A DNA stretch of 64,000 bases, taken from positions 124,001 through 188,000 of the forward strand of contig URSC01000003.1 in assembly GCA_900550465.1 (NCBI GenBank). The letters are read 5' to 3'. Below are positions 16,881 to 25,834 of this stretch, in pieces. How positions within the stretch are numbered: position 1 is the first letter of the stretch; each line of letters opens with the position of its first letter. Under the pieces are notes generated by a model, which searched no databases, was not told where the DNA came from, and worked only from the letters and a program-made list of their open reading frames with translations. Origin of the DNA: an uncultured Alistipes sp. Lineage in GTDB: Bacteria; Bacteroidota; Bacteroidia; Bacteroidales; UBA932. Made by a program: the position numbers and the translations under genes.

Positions 16881-17574
16881 GACTCCCCACTGCGCCTCGG
16901 AAAGACTTATCCGCGCAGGAATGCTCACGGTCTCGGACCTTAAATCCGGAATAAGGAGAATCTGGCCGGCCGCAGCAGTAATGGCCTGTCTGTACCTGGC
17001 CTACTGGCTGGTCATGCTGCTGGCTGAGAATACAGTGACTCCCGGGGACAGGCTGCCTGTACTGTATCTGACAGCCCTGTTCCTGGCATTCTGCGTCCCT
17101 GCATCTGTCTACGGCTACGTCAACGACCCTTCGGACGGAATCGGATATGCCATGCTGCCTCTCCCCGTTCCCATCAAGTTCGGAGTGATGATGCTGGTAT
17201 CCGCCGTCCTGATTCCGTTCGGATTCTACGCAGTCATGCACATGCTGGACTGCGCTCTGGCGCTGGCCGGAGGCGGAAGGGGATTCCAGGGCATGATCTG
17301 GGAACCCGGCGGGACGGATTTCTGCACGTTCTGGTCCGACTTCGGCAAGATCTGCCTGTACCAGTCGATATTCATTCTGGGCAATATCGCCCTGCGGAAG
17401 CACAAGACAGCCATGACCGTACTCGTCATGCTCGCAATTCACGGCGTATTCATCGGGATGTTCCAGGTCGATGAGCTGAGCAGCGGTATCCTGTACATTC
17501 TCTACTCATTCGTCGCCCCCGCATGCATCTGGGCCGTATCCTACCTGCTCTTCAAGCGGCTGCAGTTCTGCTAG
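16867..17574 (+). CDS. Putative ABC transporter permease subunit
   Basis: A 235-residue hydrophobic protein with about six TM segments (about 32-55, 68-88, 103-125, 165-183, 187-205, 210-230). The start at 16867 is preceded by a strong AAGGAGG at 16855-16861 and lies inside the end of the ATPase gene, a coupled arrangement. No conserved permease motif is recognised, so the call rests on topology and on the 14-base overlap with the ATPase. It could export a small molecule or peptide; nothing in the sequence says which. Confidence 0.65.
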   Translation: MRAVRTPHCASERLIRAGMLTVSDLKSGIRRIWPAAAVMACLYLAYWLVMLLAENTVTPGDRLPVLYLTALFLAFCVPASVYGYVNDPSDGIGYAMLPLPVPIKFGVMMLVSAVLIPFGFYAVMHMLDCALALAGGGRGFQGMIWEPGGTDFCTFWSDFGKICLYQSIFILGNIALRKHKTAMTVLVMLAIHGVFIGMFQVDELSSGILYILYSFVAPACIWAVSYLLFKRLQFC

Positions 17575-17582
17575 CACGGGAG

Positions 17583-17756
17583 TCACTGCTGTTTTCTTCT
17601 CTCCTTGGCCGCAGCTGCAAAACTTACTACGAGGGAGCCTGCGACAAGGAGGGCGGAAAGCACCAGAAGCCATTCCTCATCCTCAAAGCCCAGGTAGACC
17701 AGCATGAGAACAAGGGCGAGCAACTGCAGAAGTTCAAGAATGCGGTTTCGTTTCAT
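17583..17756 (-). CDS. Small membrane protein, 57 residues, two predicted TM helices
   Basis: ATG at 17756, TGA at 17583-17585. It starts 'MKRNRILELLQLLALVLMLV', then has a short acidic turn (FEDEEW), a second hydrophobic helix (residues 29-50), and a basic tail (KERRKQQ). This is a well-formed hairpin membrane protein. It begins 11 bases after the uup stop codon on the same strand, so it would be the last gene of rfbA-rfbB-uup. Not similar to anything I recognise. It is supported by its clean topology and operon position; chance is not excluded at this length. Confidence 0.55.
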   Translation of the reverse strand: MKRNRILELLQLLALVLMLVYLGFEDEEWLLVLSALLVAGSLVVSFAAAAKERRKQQ

Positions 17757-17767
17757 ATTGCTGTGTT

Positions 17768-19573
17768 TTAAGAGTTGGTTTCTATCTCGTCGAGTTCGAG
17801 CCAGCGGAGTTCCTTTTCGTCGAGCAGACGGGTCACCTCCCCGATACGGACCGAGTCGGCGGTCAGCTCTTCGGAAGACAGTGTGCCGGAGCAGAGCCGG
17901 GCCTCCAGGGTCTTCTTCTCATCCCCAAGGGAGACCAGTTCCTCCTCCAGCCTGGCCTTCTCCTGCTTTTCCTTGTAAGTCAGACGGCGCTTGCGCTCCC
18001 CTCCGCGGTCCGCTGCAGAAGCCGGAGTATCAGGCGCTGCCGCCTTACGGGCCTCCCTGGACGCAGCCCTGCGTTCCTCCTCCCTGTCCTTGAGGTACTG
18101 CCGGTAACCTGAGTAACTGCCCACAAAGTCCTTGACCCGGCCTCCGCCCTCGAATATGAAGAGATGGTCTGCAAGCTTGTCCACGAAAAAGCGGTCATGG
18201 GAGACAATCAGCAGCGAGCCGGCAAATCCGGACAGATACTCTTCCAGCACATTGAGGGTCATCAGATCCAGATCATTGGTAGGCTCATCCAGTATCAGGA
18301 AGTTGGGACTGCGCATCAGCACGGTCAGCAGATATAGCCGACGGCGCTCGCCTCCGCTTAGCAATGCCACCTTGTTGCGGTGCATCGACGGAGGAAAGAG
18401 AAAATAGTTGAGAAAGGTCATCGCGGAGACGGTCTCCCCCTTGCCTATGGACACCACATCGGCTATCTCCGAGACGGTCTCGAAAACAGTCTTGTTGCCG
18501 TCCAGACGGATGCCCTCCTGCCGGTAATACCCTATGCGGAGGGTCTCCCCGCGGTCTATCTCTCCCGCAGAAGGTTCCAGGACACCGGCCAGCAGGTCGA
18601 GGAAGGTGCTCTTCCCCACTCCGTTGGGACCGACCACCGCTATTTTCTCTCCGGGAGCAAAGTTGTAGGTAAAATCCTCGAGTACAGGGAAGTCGCCCCA
18701 GCGGTAGCTCACTCCGCGGCAGTTGATTATCTTGCGGCCGAGGCGGGCCATCCCGGCCCGTATCTCCACCTGTCGCTCCTCTATCCTCTGCCCCGCCCTG
18801 TCCTTAAGTTCATGGAATGCGTCGATACGGTATTTGGCCTTGGTGCCGCGGGCACAGGGCATCCGGCGCATCCAGTCCAGTTCTGTACGCAGCAGATTGC
18901 GGGCCCGGTCAGTAGCCGCATTGAAATTGGCTATGCGCTCCTGCCTCTTCTCCAGGAAGTAGGAATAGTTGCCCTGGTAGCGGTAGAGTTTACCGCCGTC
19001 CAGTTCCAGAATCTGGTTGCAGACCCTGTCCAGGAAATAGCGGTCGTGGGTGACCATCAGCAGGGTACAGCGCGAGCGGGTGAGGTAGTCTTCCAGGAAC
19101 TCGATGCTGTCCACGTCCAGATGGTTCGTGGGCTCGTCCAGCACCAGAAAGTCCGGCTTGCGGATGAGGACGGCGGCAATGGCTGTCCGCTTGGCCTCTC
19201 CTCCGCTGAGTGTTCCGGCTTTCCGGGAGGGGTCGTCCAGCCTCAGGCGGGAAAGCACCGAGGCCACCTCGTACTCAGGCACAGCCTGGTCCCCGGCCCC
19301 TTCCAGGACAATTTCCGAGACGGTGCGGTCCGGGTCGTAATGCTGGTCCTGTTCCAGAAAGGCCACGGTGATGTCCTTGAGAAAATGCACCGAGCCGTCC
19401 CCGTCAGAAGAATCCCTGCCGGCTATGATGCTCAGCAGGGATGTCTTCCCGGTACCGTTGGGAGCGACGAGGGCTATCTTGTCCCCCTCGTCGATATGGA
19501 ATGAGGTATGGTCGAACAGCACCCGGGGACCGTAGGACTTGGACACATCATTGACCTCGAGATAACTGCTCAT
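17768..19573 (-). CDS. ABC-F family ATPase, Uup-like
   Basis: 601 residues with two ABC domains and no membrane part, so a soluble ribosome- or DNA-associated ABC-F protein. The first ATPase has 'APNGTGKTSLL', 'LSGGEAKR' and 'LVLDEPTNHLDVDSI'. The inter-domain linker follows at about 225-290. The second has 'GPNGVGKSTFL', 'LSGGERRR' and 'LILDEPTNDLD'. The C-terminus (about 520-600) is a coiled coil as in Uup. Uup-type proteins act on stalled ribosomes or branched DNA intermediates. It is 12 bases downstream of rfbB on the same strand. Confidence 0.9.
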   Translation of the reverse strand: MSSYLEVNDVSKSYGPRVLFDHTSFHIDEGDKIALVAPNGTGKTSLLSIIAGRDSSDGDGSVHFLKDITVAFLEQDQHYDPDRTVSEIVLEGAGDQAVPEYEVASVLSRLRLDDPSRKAGTLSGGEAKRTAIAAVLIRKPDFLVLDEPTNHLDVDSIEFLEDYLTRSRCTLLMVTHDRYFLDRVCNQILELDGGKLYRYQGNYSYFLEKRQERIANFNAATDRARNLLRTELDWMRRMPCARGTKAKYRIDAFHELKDRAGQRIEERQVEIRAGMARLGRKIINCRGVSYRWGDFPVLEDFTYNFAPGEKIAVVGPNGVGKSTFLDLLAGVLEPSAGEIDRGETLRIGYYRQEGIRLDGNKTVFETVSEIADVVSIGKGETVSAMTFLNYFLFPPSMHRNKVALLSGGERRRLYLLTVLMRSPNFLILDEPTNDLDLMTLNVLEEYLSGFAGSLLIVSHDRFFVDKLADHLFIFEGGGRVKDFVGSYSGYRQYLKDREEERRAASREARKAAAPDTPASAADRGGERKRRLTYKEKQEKARLEEELVSLGDEKKTLEARLCSGTLSSEELTADSVRIGEVTRLLDEKELRWLELDEIETNS

Positions 19574-19585
19574 CCGGACGTGATG

Positions 19586-20698
19586 CTATCTGTTGCCGTA
19601 CATGTCCTCGTAGTACTTCTCGTACTCGCCGGAGGTGATGTTGTCCATCCACGCCTGGTTGTCCAGATACCAGCGGACAGTTTTGTCGATACCCTCCTCG
19701 AACTGGAGACTCGGGCTCCAGCCCAGCTCGCGGTGCAGCTTCGTGGCGTCGATGGCATACCGCAGGTCGTGGCCCGCACGGTCCGTGACGTAGGTGATGA
19801 GGCTGTTCGAATAACCCTCCGGATTGCCCAGGATACGGTCCACGGTCTTGATGATGACCTTGATTAGGTCGATGTTCTTCCACTCGTTGAAACCGCCGAT
19901 GTTGTACGTCTCGGCCACCTTCCCATCGTGGAAGATGAGGTCGATGGCCCTCGCGTGGTCCTCCACATACAGCCAGTCGCGCACGTTCTCGCCCTTGCCG
20001 TACACCGGAAGGGGCTTGCGGTGGCGGATATTGTTGATGAACAGGGGTATCAGTTTCTCCGGAAACTGGTAGGGGCCGTAGTTGTTCGAGCAGTTCGTAA
20101 CTATGGTAGGCATCCCGTAGGTGTCGTGGAAGGCCCGTACGAAATGGTCCGAGGAGGCCTTCGACGCGCTGTAGGGGCTGTGAGGGCTGTATCTCGTGGT
20201 CTCGCGGAAGAACTCGTCACCGTACACCTCATGGGCGCTGATGTCCGAATGAATACCCTCGGGATAGGTCAGCTCAAGGGCGCCGTACACCTCGTCGGTT
20301 GAGATGTGATAGAAGCGCTTGCCCTCCCACTTCCCGTCCCAGTGATGCTTGGCCGCCTGGAGCATGGACAGGGTGCCGAGCACATTGGTCCTCGCGAAGG
20401 TGAAGGGGTCCTTGATCGAGCGGTCCACGTGGCTCTCGGCCGCAAGGTGGATCACGCCGTCGATGTCGTATTTCTCAAAGATTCCGCACACCGTCTCGAA
20501 GTCGCAGATATCGGCACGCACGAACACGTAGTTCGGGGCCTGCTCGATGTCCTTCAGATTGGCCAGGTTGCCCGCGTAGGTCAGCTTGTCCAGGTTTACG
20601 ATACGGTACTCGGGGTACTTGTTCACGAAAAGGCGCACGACGTGGCTCCCGATGAAGCCCGCGCCGCCGGTTATCAGTATGTTGCGCTTGTATTCCAT
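19586..20698 (-). CDS. rfbB: dTDP-glucose 4,6-dehydratase
   Basis: A 370-residue extended SDR that converts dTDP-glucose to dTDP-4-keto-6-deoxyglucose, the second step toward dTDP-rhamnose. The NAD site 'ILITGGAGFIGSHVV' is at residues 8-22, the YxxxK pair lies in 'SPYSASKASSDHF', and the substrate loop 'HISTDEVYG' is present. Length is normal for Bacteroidetes. It follows rfbA by 12 bases. rfbC and rfbD are not in the window. Confidence 0.96.
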   Translation of the reverse strand: MEYKRNILITGGAGFIGSHVVRLFVNKYPEYRIVNLDKLTYAGNLANLKDIEQAPNYVFVRADICDFETVCGIFEKYDIDGVIHLAAESHVDRSIKDPFTFARTNVLGTLSMLQAAKHHWDGKWEGKRFYHISTDEVYGALELTYPEGIHSDISAHEVYGDEFFRETTRYSPHSPYSASKASSDHFVRAFHDTYGMPTIVTNCSNNYGPYQFPEKLIPLFINNIRHRKPLPVYGKGENVRDWLYVEDHARAIDLIFHDGKVAETYNIGGFNEWKNIDLIKVIIKTVDRILGNPEGYSNSLITYVTDRAGHDLRYAIDATKLHRELGWSPSLQFEEGIDKTVRWYLDNQAWMDNITSGEYEKYYEDMYGNR

Positions 20699-20710
20699 TG
20701 TCAGAAGTTA

Positions 20711-21622
20711 TTATTCGTTATGATGTTTCCTGGCCAGCTTCTGCTCCTCCTCGTCGGCGATACGGAGCAGATACTGACCGTACTGATTCTTGCTCATGGG
20801 CTTGGCCGTCTCGCGGAGCTGGTCAGGGGTAATCCAGCCGCTGCGCAGGGCGATGTCCTCCAGACAGGCCACCTTCTGGCCCTGACGCTTCTCGATCACC
20901 TCGATGAAGGTAGAGGCCTCGGCCAGCGAGTCATGCGTACCGGTGTCCAGCCAGGCGAATCCGCGTCCCAGGGTCTCCAGGCGGAGCTTGCCGCGCTCCA
21001 GGAACTCCTGGTTGACGGAGGTTATCTCCAGTTCTCCGCGGGCTGAGGGCTTCACATTGGCCGCCACGTCCACCACCTCGTTGGGATAGAAATAGAGGCC
21101 GGTGACGGCATAGTTGGACTTGGGCTCCTTAGGCTTTTCCTCGATGCTGAGCACATTGCCCTTGGAATCTATCTCCGCCACACCGTAACGCTCGGGATCG
21201 GCCACCCAGTAACCGAAGACCGTCGCAAGACCCTCTTTCTCGGCCCTGTTCACGGCCCTGCGCAGCATGACGGTGAAGTAGCTGCCGTAGAAGATATTGT
21301 CTCCAAGCACCAGGCAGGCGGCATCGCTGCCGATGAACTCGCGGCCGATGATGAAGGCCTGGGCCAGTCCGTCCGGAGAGGGCTGCTCGGCATACTCGAA
21401 GCGCACTCCGTAATCAGAGCCGTCCCCGAGAAGACGCCTGAAGCCGGGCAGGTCGGCGGGTGTGGATATTATGAGAATCTCCCGGATACCGGCCAGCATC
21501 AGCACGGATATCGGGTAATACACCATCGGTTTGTCATATATCGGGATCAACTGCTTGCTGATGCCTTTAGTTATAGGATACAGTCTGGTGCCGGAGCCTC
21601 CGGCTAATACGATTCCTTTCAT
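20711..21622 (-). CDS. rfbA: Glucose-1-phosphate thymidylyltransferase
   Basis: A 303-residue nucleotidyltransferase that makes dTDP-glucose from glucose 1-phosphate and dTTP. The N-terminal 'GIVLAGGSGTRLYPITKGIS' holds the nucleotide loop and is followed by 'KQLIPIYDKPMVYYP'; 'CLVLGDNIFYG' and 'SIEEKPKEPKSNYAVTGLYF' are family motifs. First gene of the leftward rfbA-rfbB-uup group, with a TAAGTTTG element 26 bases before its ATG. Confidence 0.97.
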   Translation of the reverse strand: MKGIVLAGGSGTRLYPITKGISKQLIPIYDKPMVYYPISVLMLAGIREILIISTPADLPGFRRLLGDGSDYGVRFEYAEQPSPDGLAQAFIIGREFIGSDAACLVLGDNIFYGSYFTVMLRRAVNRAEKEGLATVFGYWVADPERYGVAEIDSKGNVLSIEEKPKEPKSNYAVTGLYFYPNEVVDVAANVKPSARGELEITSVNQEFLERGKLRLETLGRGFAWLDTGTHDSLAEASTFIEVIEKRQGQKVACLEDIALRSGWITPDQLRETAKPMSKNQYGQYLLRIADEEEQKLARKHHNE

Positions 21623-21648
21623 ATTGTCAGGTTAAATGAAGTATTCTG

Positions 21649-21656
21649 CAAACTTA
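21649..21656 (-). promoter_or_regulatory. -7 promoter element (TAAGTTTG) of rfbA
   Basis: Perfect TAnnTTTG on the minus strand, 26 bases before the rfbA ATG. Confidence 0.55.
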
Positions 21657-21695
21657 CAAAAGAATTCCCAACATCCGCAATCCATCCCGCAGTTT

Positions 21696-24600
21696 TTACA
21701 GCCCGTCACCTCCGGGAACATCAGGAGACGGTGCTGAAGTAGCATCAGGCGGCAGCGGCGTCACCTTTTCCCACTGGATGGAATCATCCTCGAAACTGAT
21801 GCGGTGATGCCGGCGCACTGAATCCCGCCGGTGCTCCCAGTCGATACGGGCCCGCCGGGCCGCCCTCTCGCTCCATCGGCTCCGCTCTCCAGCCCGCCTG
21901 AAGCGGCCGGTTATCTCCTCGCTCAGATTGAGCCTGGTCGAATCTATCTTCCTGGTCTCCACCGGAGTGACTGCATCCTTGTACTTGGCCCGCCCTATAC
22001 CGAAACGCATGTCGTCAGGTGTTCCCCTGACATTGAGTCCGGCCTTGAAGGGCAGCGGGGACTTGAGGATGGATATATGGTAGTCGAAACTCATATCCAG
22101 ATTCTGCACTCCCCCGACAGCCGCCTGGTAGCGGTCTATCTCCACCAGGAAAGGATAGATATTGACACTGCCGTCATCTACCGTGATGTTTACCGAGATG
22201 CTGTCTATGAGGTTCTCTTTCTTATTCTTGAACATCAGTTTTTTGGATATTTTGGCGAAGGTCTCGCCGTCCATCAGCACCAGGGAGTCACCCCGGATAT
22301 AGACAGCCGCCCTGAGCGAAGGTATCTTTATATTGAGCAGGGAGTCCAGCACACCCTCGGCCGCTACGTCCATCTGCACCTTGCCCTTGAAGGACTGGAG
22401 CATGGGGACCAGCGAGTCTATGGCCGGAGTAGCGTCCACCAGCGAGGCTATGTCGATGTCATGCACCTTGAAATCAAAGCCTGCATAGCCGAACTTCGAT
22501 GATGCAGCCTTGTAAATCAGGGACGCGCTCAGCGATGCACTGTCCAGCGCATTGAGCGTCAGGCTGTCAAGATAGATATGACTGTCCTTCAGCTCGGCCT
22601 TGCCCCTGATGTTCCGGAAGACATATTTGCCGAAGCGCATCCGGTCGATATCGGCAGTCAGGTCAAAATTGATGTTGCCCGGCACTTCGAAGAGGCGCAG
22701 CGAAGTGGACACCGTATCAGCCTCAACCTCCTGTTCTGTGGCCTCCGGAGTAGCGAAGGCCCTCATCAGTTGATTGACATTCAGATTCTTGGAACTTATG
22801 TCCAGATCCGCTCTCAGCATACGCCCGTACTTGAGGGTCCCATAGAGGTTGTACACCGCACCGGAGAGAGTCACGTTGGAACGGCCCACCCTTATCACAG
22901 CCTTCTCCAGATTGATCTTCCGGTCTCCGAACTTGACTACCGTCCGGTTGAAGCGCAGAGGCAGGGAGCACTGGGGCGTATTGACTATCAGACGGTTGAA
23001 ACGCACTGTTCCTGACGGAATCCATAGCGAGTCCCGCACCTTATCGGCCTGAAGCCGGATTACACCTTTCTTCATGCCTCCCGTAATCTCTCCCACACGG
23101 GCAAATATAGAGTCTGTCTGCACATTGACGCTGAGTCTCGGCTGCTTCCGCTCACTGCCGCGGGGCCTGAGCGAGGCATTGACTTCACCCTTCATACAGA
23201 AAACTCCGAGCGAGTCGCCCATACCTCCCCTGAGCCTGCTGAAAATCACGGATGCCGACGGCCTCCAGAGCGAATCCCTGAGTTTGTCGGCGGTGAGTTC
23301 CACCTGTCCGTTATTGAGTCCGCCGTGGATATCCCCGTACTTGGCGAAAAGCGAGTCAGTATCCACCGTCAGCGTCACCCTGGGCCGGTCCGCCCGGTCG
23401 GGACTGGGCGCAAGGGATGCAGTCATCCCGCCCCGGCCCAGAAATACCTTCAACGAGTCCCCCACCGAGGCCCCCAGCCTGTTCATCTGGAAATCAGCCT
23501 TCATCTGAAATACCCGGGTCGTATCCCTCGGCCTGGTGGAGACTACCCTCAGCCGCATACTGTCTGCAACCGCACGCACCTTCGGATGTTCAAGGCGCAG
23601 ACTGGATATTTCACCGTTTACACCCAATGCCCTGCCGCCAAGAAATTTCAGGTCTATATCTCCCAAAGCCTCCAGCCCGGAGACAGTATCTATCACCGAT
23701 ACCCCGTCCACATCCAGCTTGCCGGCCGCGAAAATCCGGCCATAGTCCTGGTTCCTAATAGTCGAGAGACGGGTCCGCACCCTCAGGTCAGCATCCACCA
23801 CTCCTGCAAGGCTGATATTCTCCTTCAGAGGCAGTGTCTTGGAAACACTTCCCAAGTCCACTTTCGCCTTTGTATTCAAGACGATGAGCGGATCCTCGAA
23901 CAGTTCCGTAACCTTTGCGTCCGCCAGCACGTCTATATCATTGCCCTCCAGCTGGAAAATCTTCAGATCCAGGTAGGATTCCCGCTCCCGCATCAGGTCC
24001 ACGAAAGCATCGAAATCCGCATTGAGCCTGTCGATGCCGTAAGGCAGTCCCTCGTACCGGGCCGTAGCCTCCTCTATCTTGAGGCACAGGGAAACAGCCG
24101 GCAGCAGTCCGTTTCCATACGCACCGGAAATTCCGCCTTCCAATACGACTTTGCCGTCCGCCCTCAGGTCCTGATGCTCAAGCACCGATGGAGGAATCAT
24201 GGCCAGCAGTTTCTCCACCGACGGAGCCACCGCCGCAAACTTCAGATCCACATCCGCAGCCTTGCGGACAGTATCCCTCCTCAGAGTTCCGTTCAGAGCC
24301 AGATGCACGTCATTGACCCCCAGGTCGGCGTTGCGCAGCACGACCTTCATGCTGTCCCGGTTAAGCCCGACAGCAGTCTTCAGGCTCAGGGACATCCGCC
24401 TGGCCAGAGTGCTGCCCTGCTGCCGCAGGAAGAAATTCCGGCAGGAAAAATCCAGATCAGCGGCGGCACCCCGGACTCCGGCACCCATCTTCAGACGGGT
24501 GTTCAGCCCTCTGACCATGGCGTAGATATCATTGGTCCTGTCGTTGAAGACGATGTTCGCGTCACGGATTCTCAGGGACCTCAGGACAATGGCATCGGGC

Positions 24601-25106
24601 CGGAATCCGCCGGAGGTATCCGCATCCACGGACACGGTATCCTCCGATGGAGGGATGAAGTTCCAGTTGGCCCGTCCGTCAGCGTCCCTCCAGGCATAGA
24701 CGCGGGCGCTGTCCAGAAGGACACGGTGGATAATCAGCCGGTTGTCCCTCAGATAGGCGAAGGGGTCCACAGTCACCCGGCAGCGGGCAAACCGCAGGAG
24801 GGAGTCGCGGTGCGGCATGGGACGGTGTCCTCCGGCAGTGTCGGCTGATGCTCCGCGCACCACCATCTTTCCATCGTCAATCCGCAGAGTCAGACGGGGA
24901 AAAGAGGAGAACAGCGTCACGTCCACTTTCCCGACACGAATCTCCGCATCAAGATAAGTGCCCGCCGCCTTCTCGACCATCGGAGTGAGTCTGGAAGGGG
25001 TGAGCACCGTCCACATTACCAGCGCCAGGGCCAAAATTATGAGCCCCAGCACGGAGGCTAAAGATATCAGACTTATTCTCAGGGCTTTTTTTATTCCGGG
25101 TCTCAT
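21696..25106 (-). CDS. Large AsmA-like membrane-anchored protein
   Basis: 1136 residues. It has an N-terminal signal-anchor TM (about 10-32) and then a very long periplasmic region rich in short alternating hydrophobic strands, with recurring 'DxxLxADLRL'-type patterns, as in the AsmA/TamB/YhdP bridge-like proteins. An AsmA-type N-terminal part ('VEKAAGTYLDAEIRVGKVD' near 45-65) and AsmA-like C-terminal part (about 870-1030) are recognised by pattern. Family members are thought to move or order lipids between membranes. The last ~100 residues are basic and rich in Arg. It stands alone, with about 50 bases to the DUF4251 gene upstream. Confidence 0.75.
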   Translation of the reverse strand: MRPGIKKALRISLISLASVLGLIILALALVMWTVLTPSRLTPMVEKAAGTYLDAEIRVGKVDVTLFSSFPRLTLRIDDGKMVVRGASADTAGGHRPMPHRDSLLRFARCRVTVDPFAYLRDNRLIIHRVLLDSARVYAWRDADGRANWNFIPPSEDTVSVDADTSGGFRPDAIVLRSLRIRDANIVFNDRTNDIYAMVRGLNTRLKMGAGVRGAAADLDFSCRNFFLRQQGSTLARRMSLSLKTAVGLNRDSMKVVLRNADLGVNDVHLALNGTLRRDTVRKAADVDLKFAAVAPSVEKLLAMIPPSVLEHQDLRADGKVVLEGGISGAYGNGLLPAVSLCLKIEEATARYEGLPYGIDRLNADFDAFVDLMRERESYLDLKIFQLEGNDIDVLADAKVTELFEDPLIVLNTKAKVDLGSVSKTLPLKENISLAGVVDADLRVRTRLSTIRNQDYGRIFAAGKLDVDGVSVIDTVSGLEALGDIDLKFLGGRALGVNGEISSLRLEHPKVRAVADSMRLRVVSTRPRDTTRVFQMKADFQMNRLGASVGDSLKVFLGRGGMTASLAPSPDRADRPRVTLTVDTDSLFAKYGDIHGGLNNGQVELTADKLRDSLWRPSASVIFSRLRGGMGDSLGVFCMKGEVNASLRPRGSERKQPRLSVNVQTDSIFARVGEITGGMKKGVIRLQADKVRDSLWIPSGTVRFNRLIVNTPQCSLPLRFNRTVVKFGDRKINLEKAVIRVGRSNVTLSGAVYNLYGTLKYGRMLRADLDISSKNLNVNQLMRAFATPEATEQEVEADTVSTSLRLFEVPGNINFDLTADIDRMRFGKYVFRNIRGKAELKDSHIYLDSLTLNALDSASLSASLIYKAASSKFGYAGFDFKVHDIDIASLVDATPAIDSLVPMLQSFKGKVQMDVAAEGVLDSLLNIKIPSLRAAVYIRGDSLVLMDGETFAKISKKLMFKNKKENLIDSISVNITVDDGSVNIYPFLVEIDRYQAAVGGVQNLDMSFDYHISILKSPLPFKAGLNVRGTPDDMRFGIGRAKYKDAVTPVETRKIDSTRLNLSEEITGRFRRAGERSRWSERAARRARIDWEHRRDSVRRHHRISFEDDSIQWEKVTPLPPDATSAPSPDVPGGDGL

Positions 25107-25155
25107 TCTTAACTGCAGATTTCAATTATGCCGCAAGTTAAGAAAAATTTTCATA

Positions 25156-25704
25156 TCAGAGTGTCATTCCCTGATATACCCTGGACACTTTTGTAGGGAC
25201 AATCTCTCCCACAAGCGAGATGTCGTTTCCGGAATAAGTAGGATTAATCCGCGCTGTTGCGGTAAAACCTCCCTTGGGAAGGACCACCGTAAGCGAGCAG
25301 GCCGCTACGCTTCCGGAGACATACATCGAAAGAGTCAGGTTTCCGCGGCGGTCCGTACGGAGCTCTACATCCGAGATATTGCCGTCAACAGTCACACCGC
25401 CCACTCCGTTCGCACCGGGTCCGCTGAAGGGAGCAACCTGTATCACGGCCCTGTCGCCTTTGACTGCGACAAAATTGATATCCGACTGAACCAATACATT
25501 CTCGCCTCTCTTGAGAACCAGGCGGTCCGCTTCGAGGACAAAATCCATATTCTTGATTGTCTCCACCGTAGCGGCATATCTTGCGGAATCCTGAGCGGCC
25601 TCAATGGCCCTGCGCGTCTTTCTGTCCGGATCCTGAGGAACAGCACCGGCTGCCGAAATGCCGGCTGCCAGCATAAGCATACATGCCAGAATCATTCTTT
25701 TCAT
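25156..25704 (-). CDS. DUF4251 family secreted protein
   Basis: A 182-residue protein with a clear signal peptide (residues 1-22, cleavage after an Ala-rich region) and a beta-rich domain characteristic of the Bacteroidetes DUF4251 family, with 'FVLEADRLVLKRG' and 'GGVTVDGNISDVEL' motifs. Function unknown. Co-directional with the AsmA-like gene 50 bases downstream. A TACCTTTG element sits 25 bases before its ATG, in the divergent region shared with the metal efflux operon. Confidence 0.82.
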   Translation of the reverse strand: MKRMILACMLMLAAGISAAGAVPQDPDRKTRRAIEAAQDSARYAATVETIKNMDFVLEADRLVLKRGENVLVQSDINFVAVKGDRAVIQVAPFSGPGANGVGGVTVDGNISDVELRTDRRGNLTLSMYVSGSVAACSLTVVLPKGGFTATARINPTYSGNDISLVGEIVPTKVSRVYQGMTL

Positions 25705-25729
25705 CTTTCTTCTCCTTTTTTAATCGTTA

Positions 25730-25737
25730 CAAAGGTA
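25730..25737 (-). promoter_or_regulatory. -7 promoter element (TACCTTTG) of the DUF4251 gene
   Basis: Perfect TAnnTTTG on the minus strand, 25 bases before the ATG at 25704. Confidence 0.55.
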
Positions 25738-25792
25738 TCAATACAAATACCGTACCGCCCCAGTTTGCAACACGGTTGCACGCCTGCCGCTG

Positions 25793-25800
25793 TACATTTG
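25793..25800 (+). promoter_or_regulatory. -7 promoter element (TACATTTG) of the metal efflux operon
   Basis: Perfect TAnnTTTG, 34 bases before the adaptor ATG at 25835. A TTTG at 25764-25767 is 25 bases upstream, wider than the usual 19-21. Confidence 0.55.
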
Positions 25801-25834
25801 CACCACTGTTAAATAACCGAAATACTATATCTAC

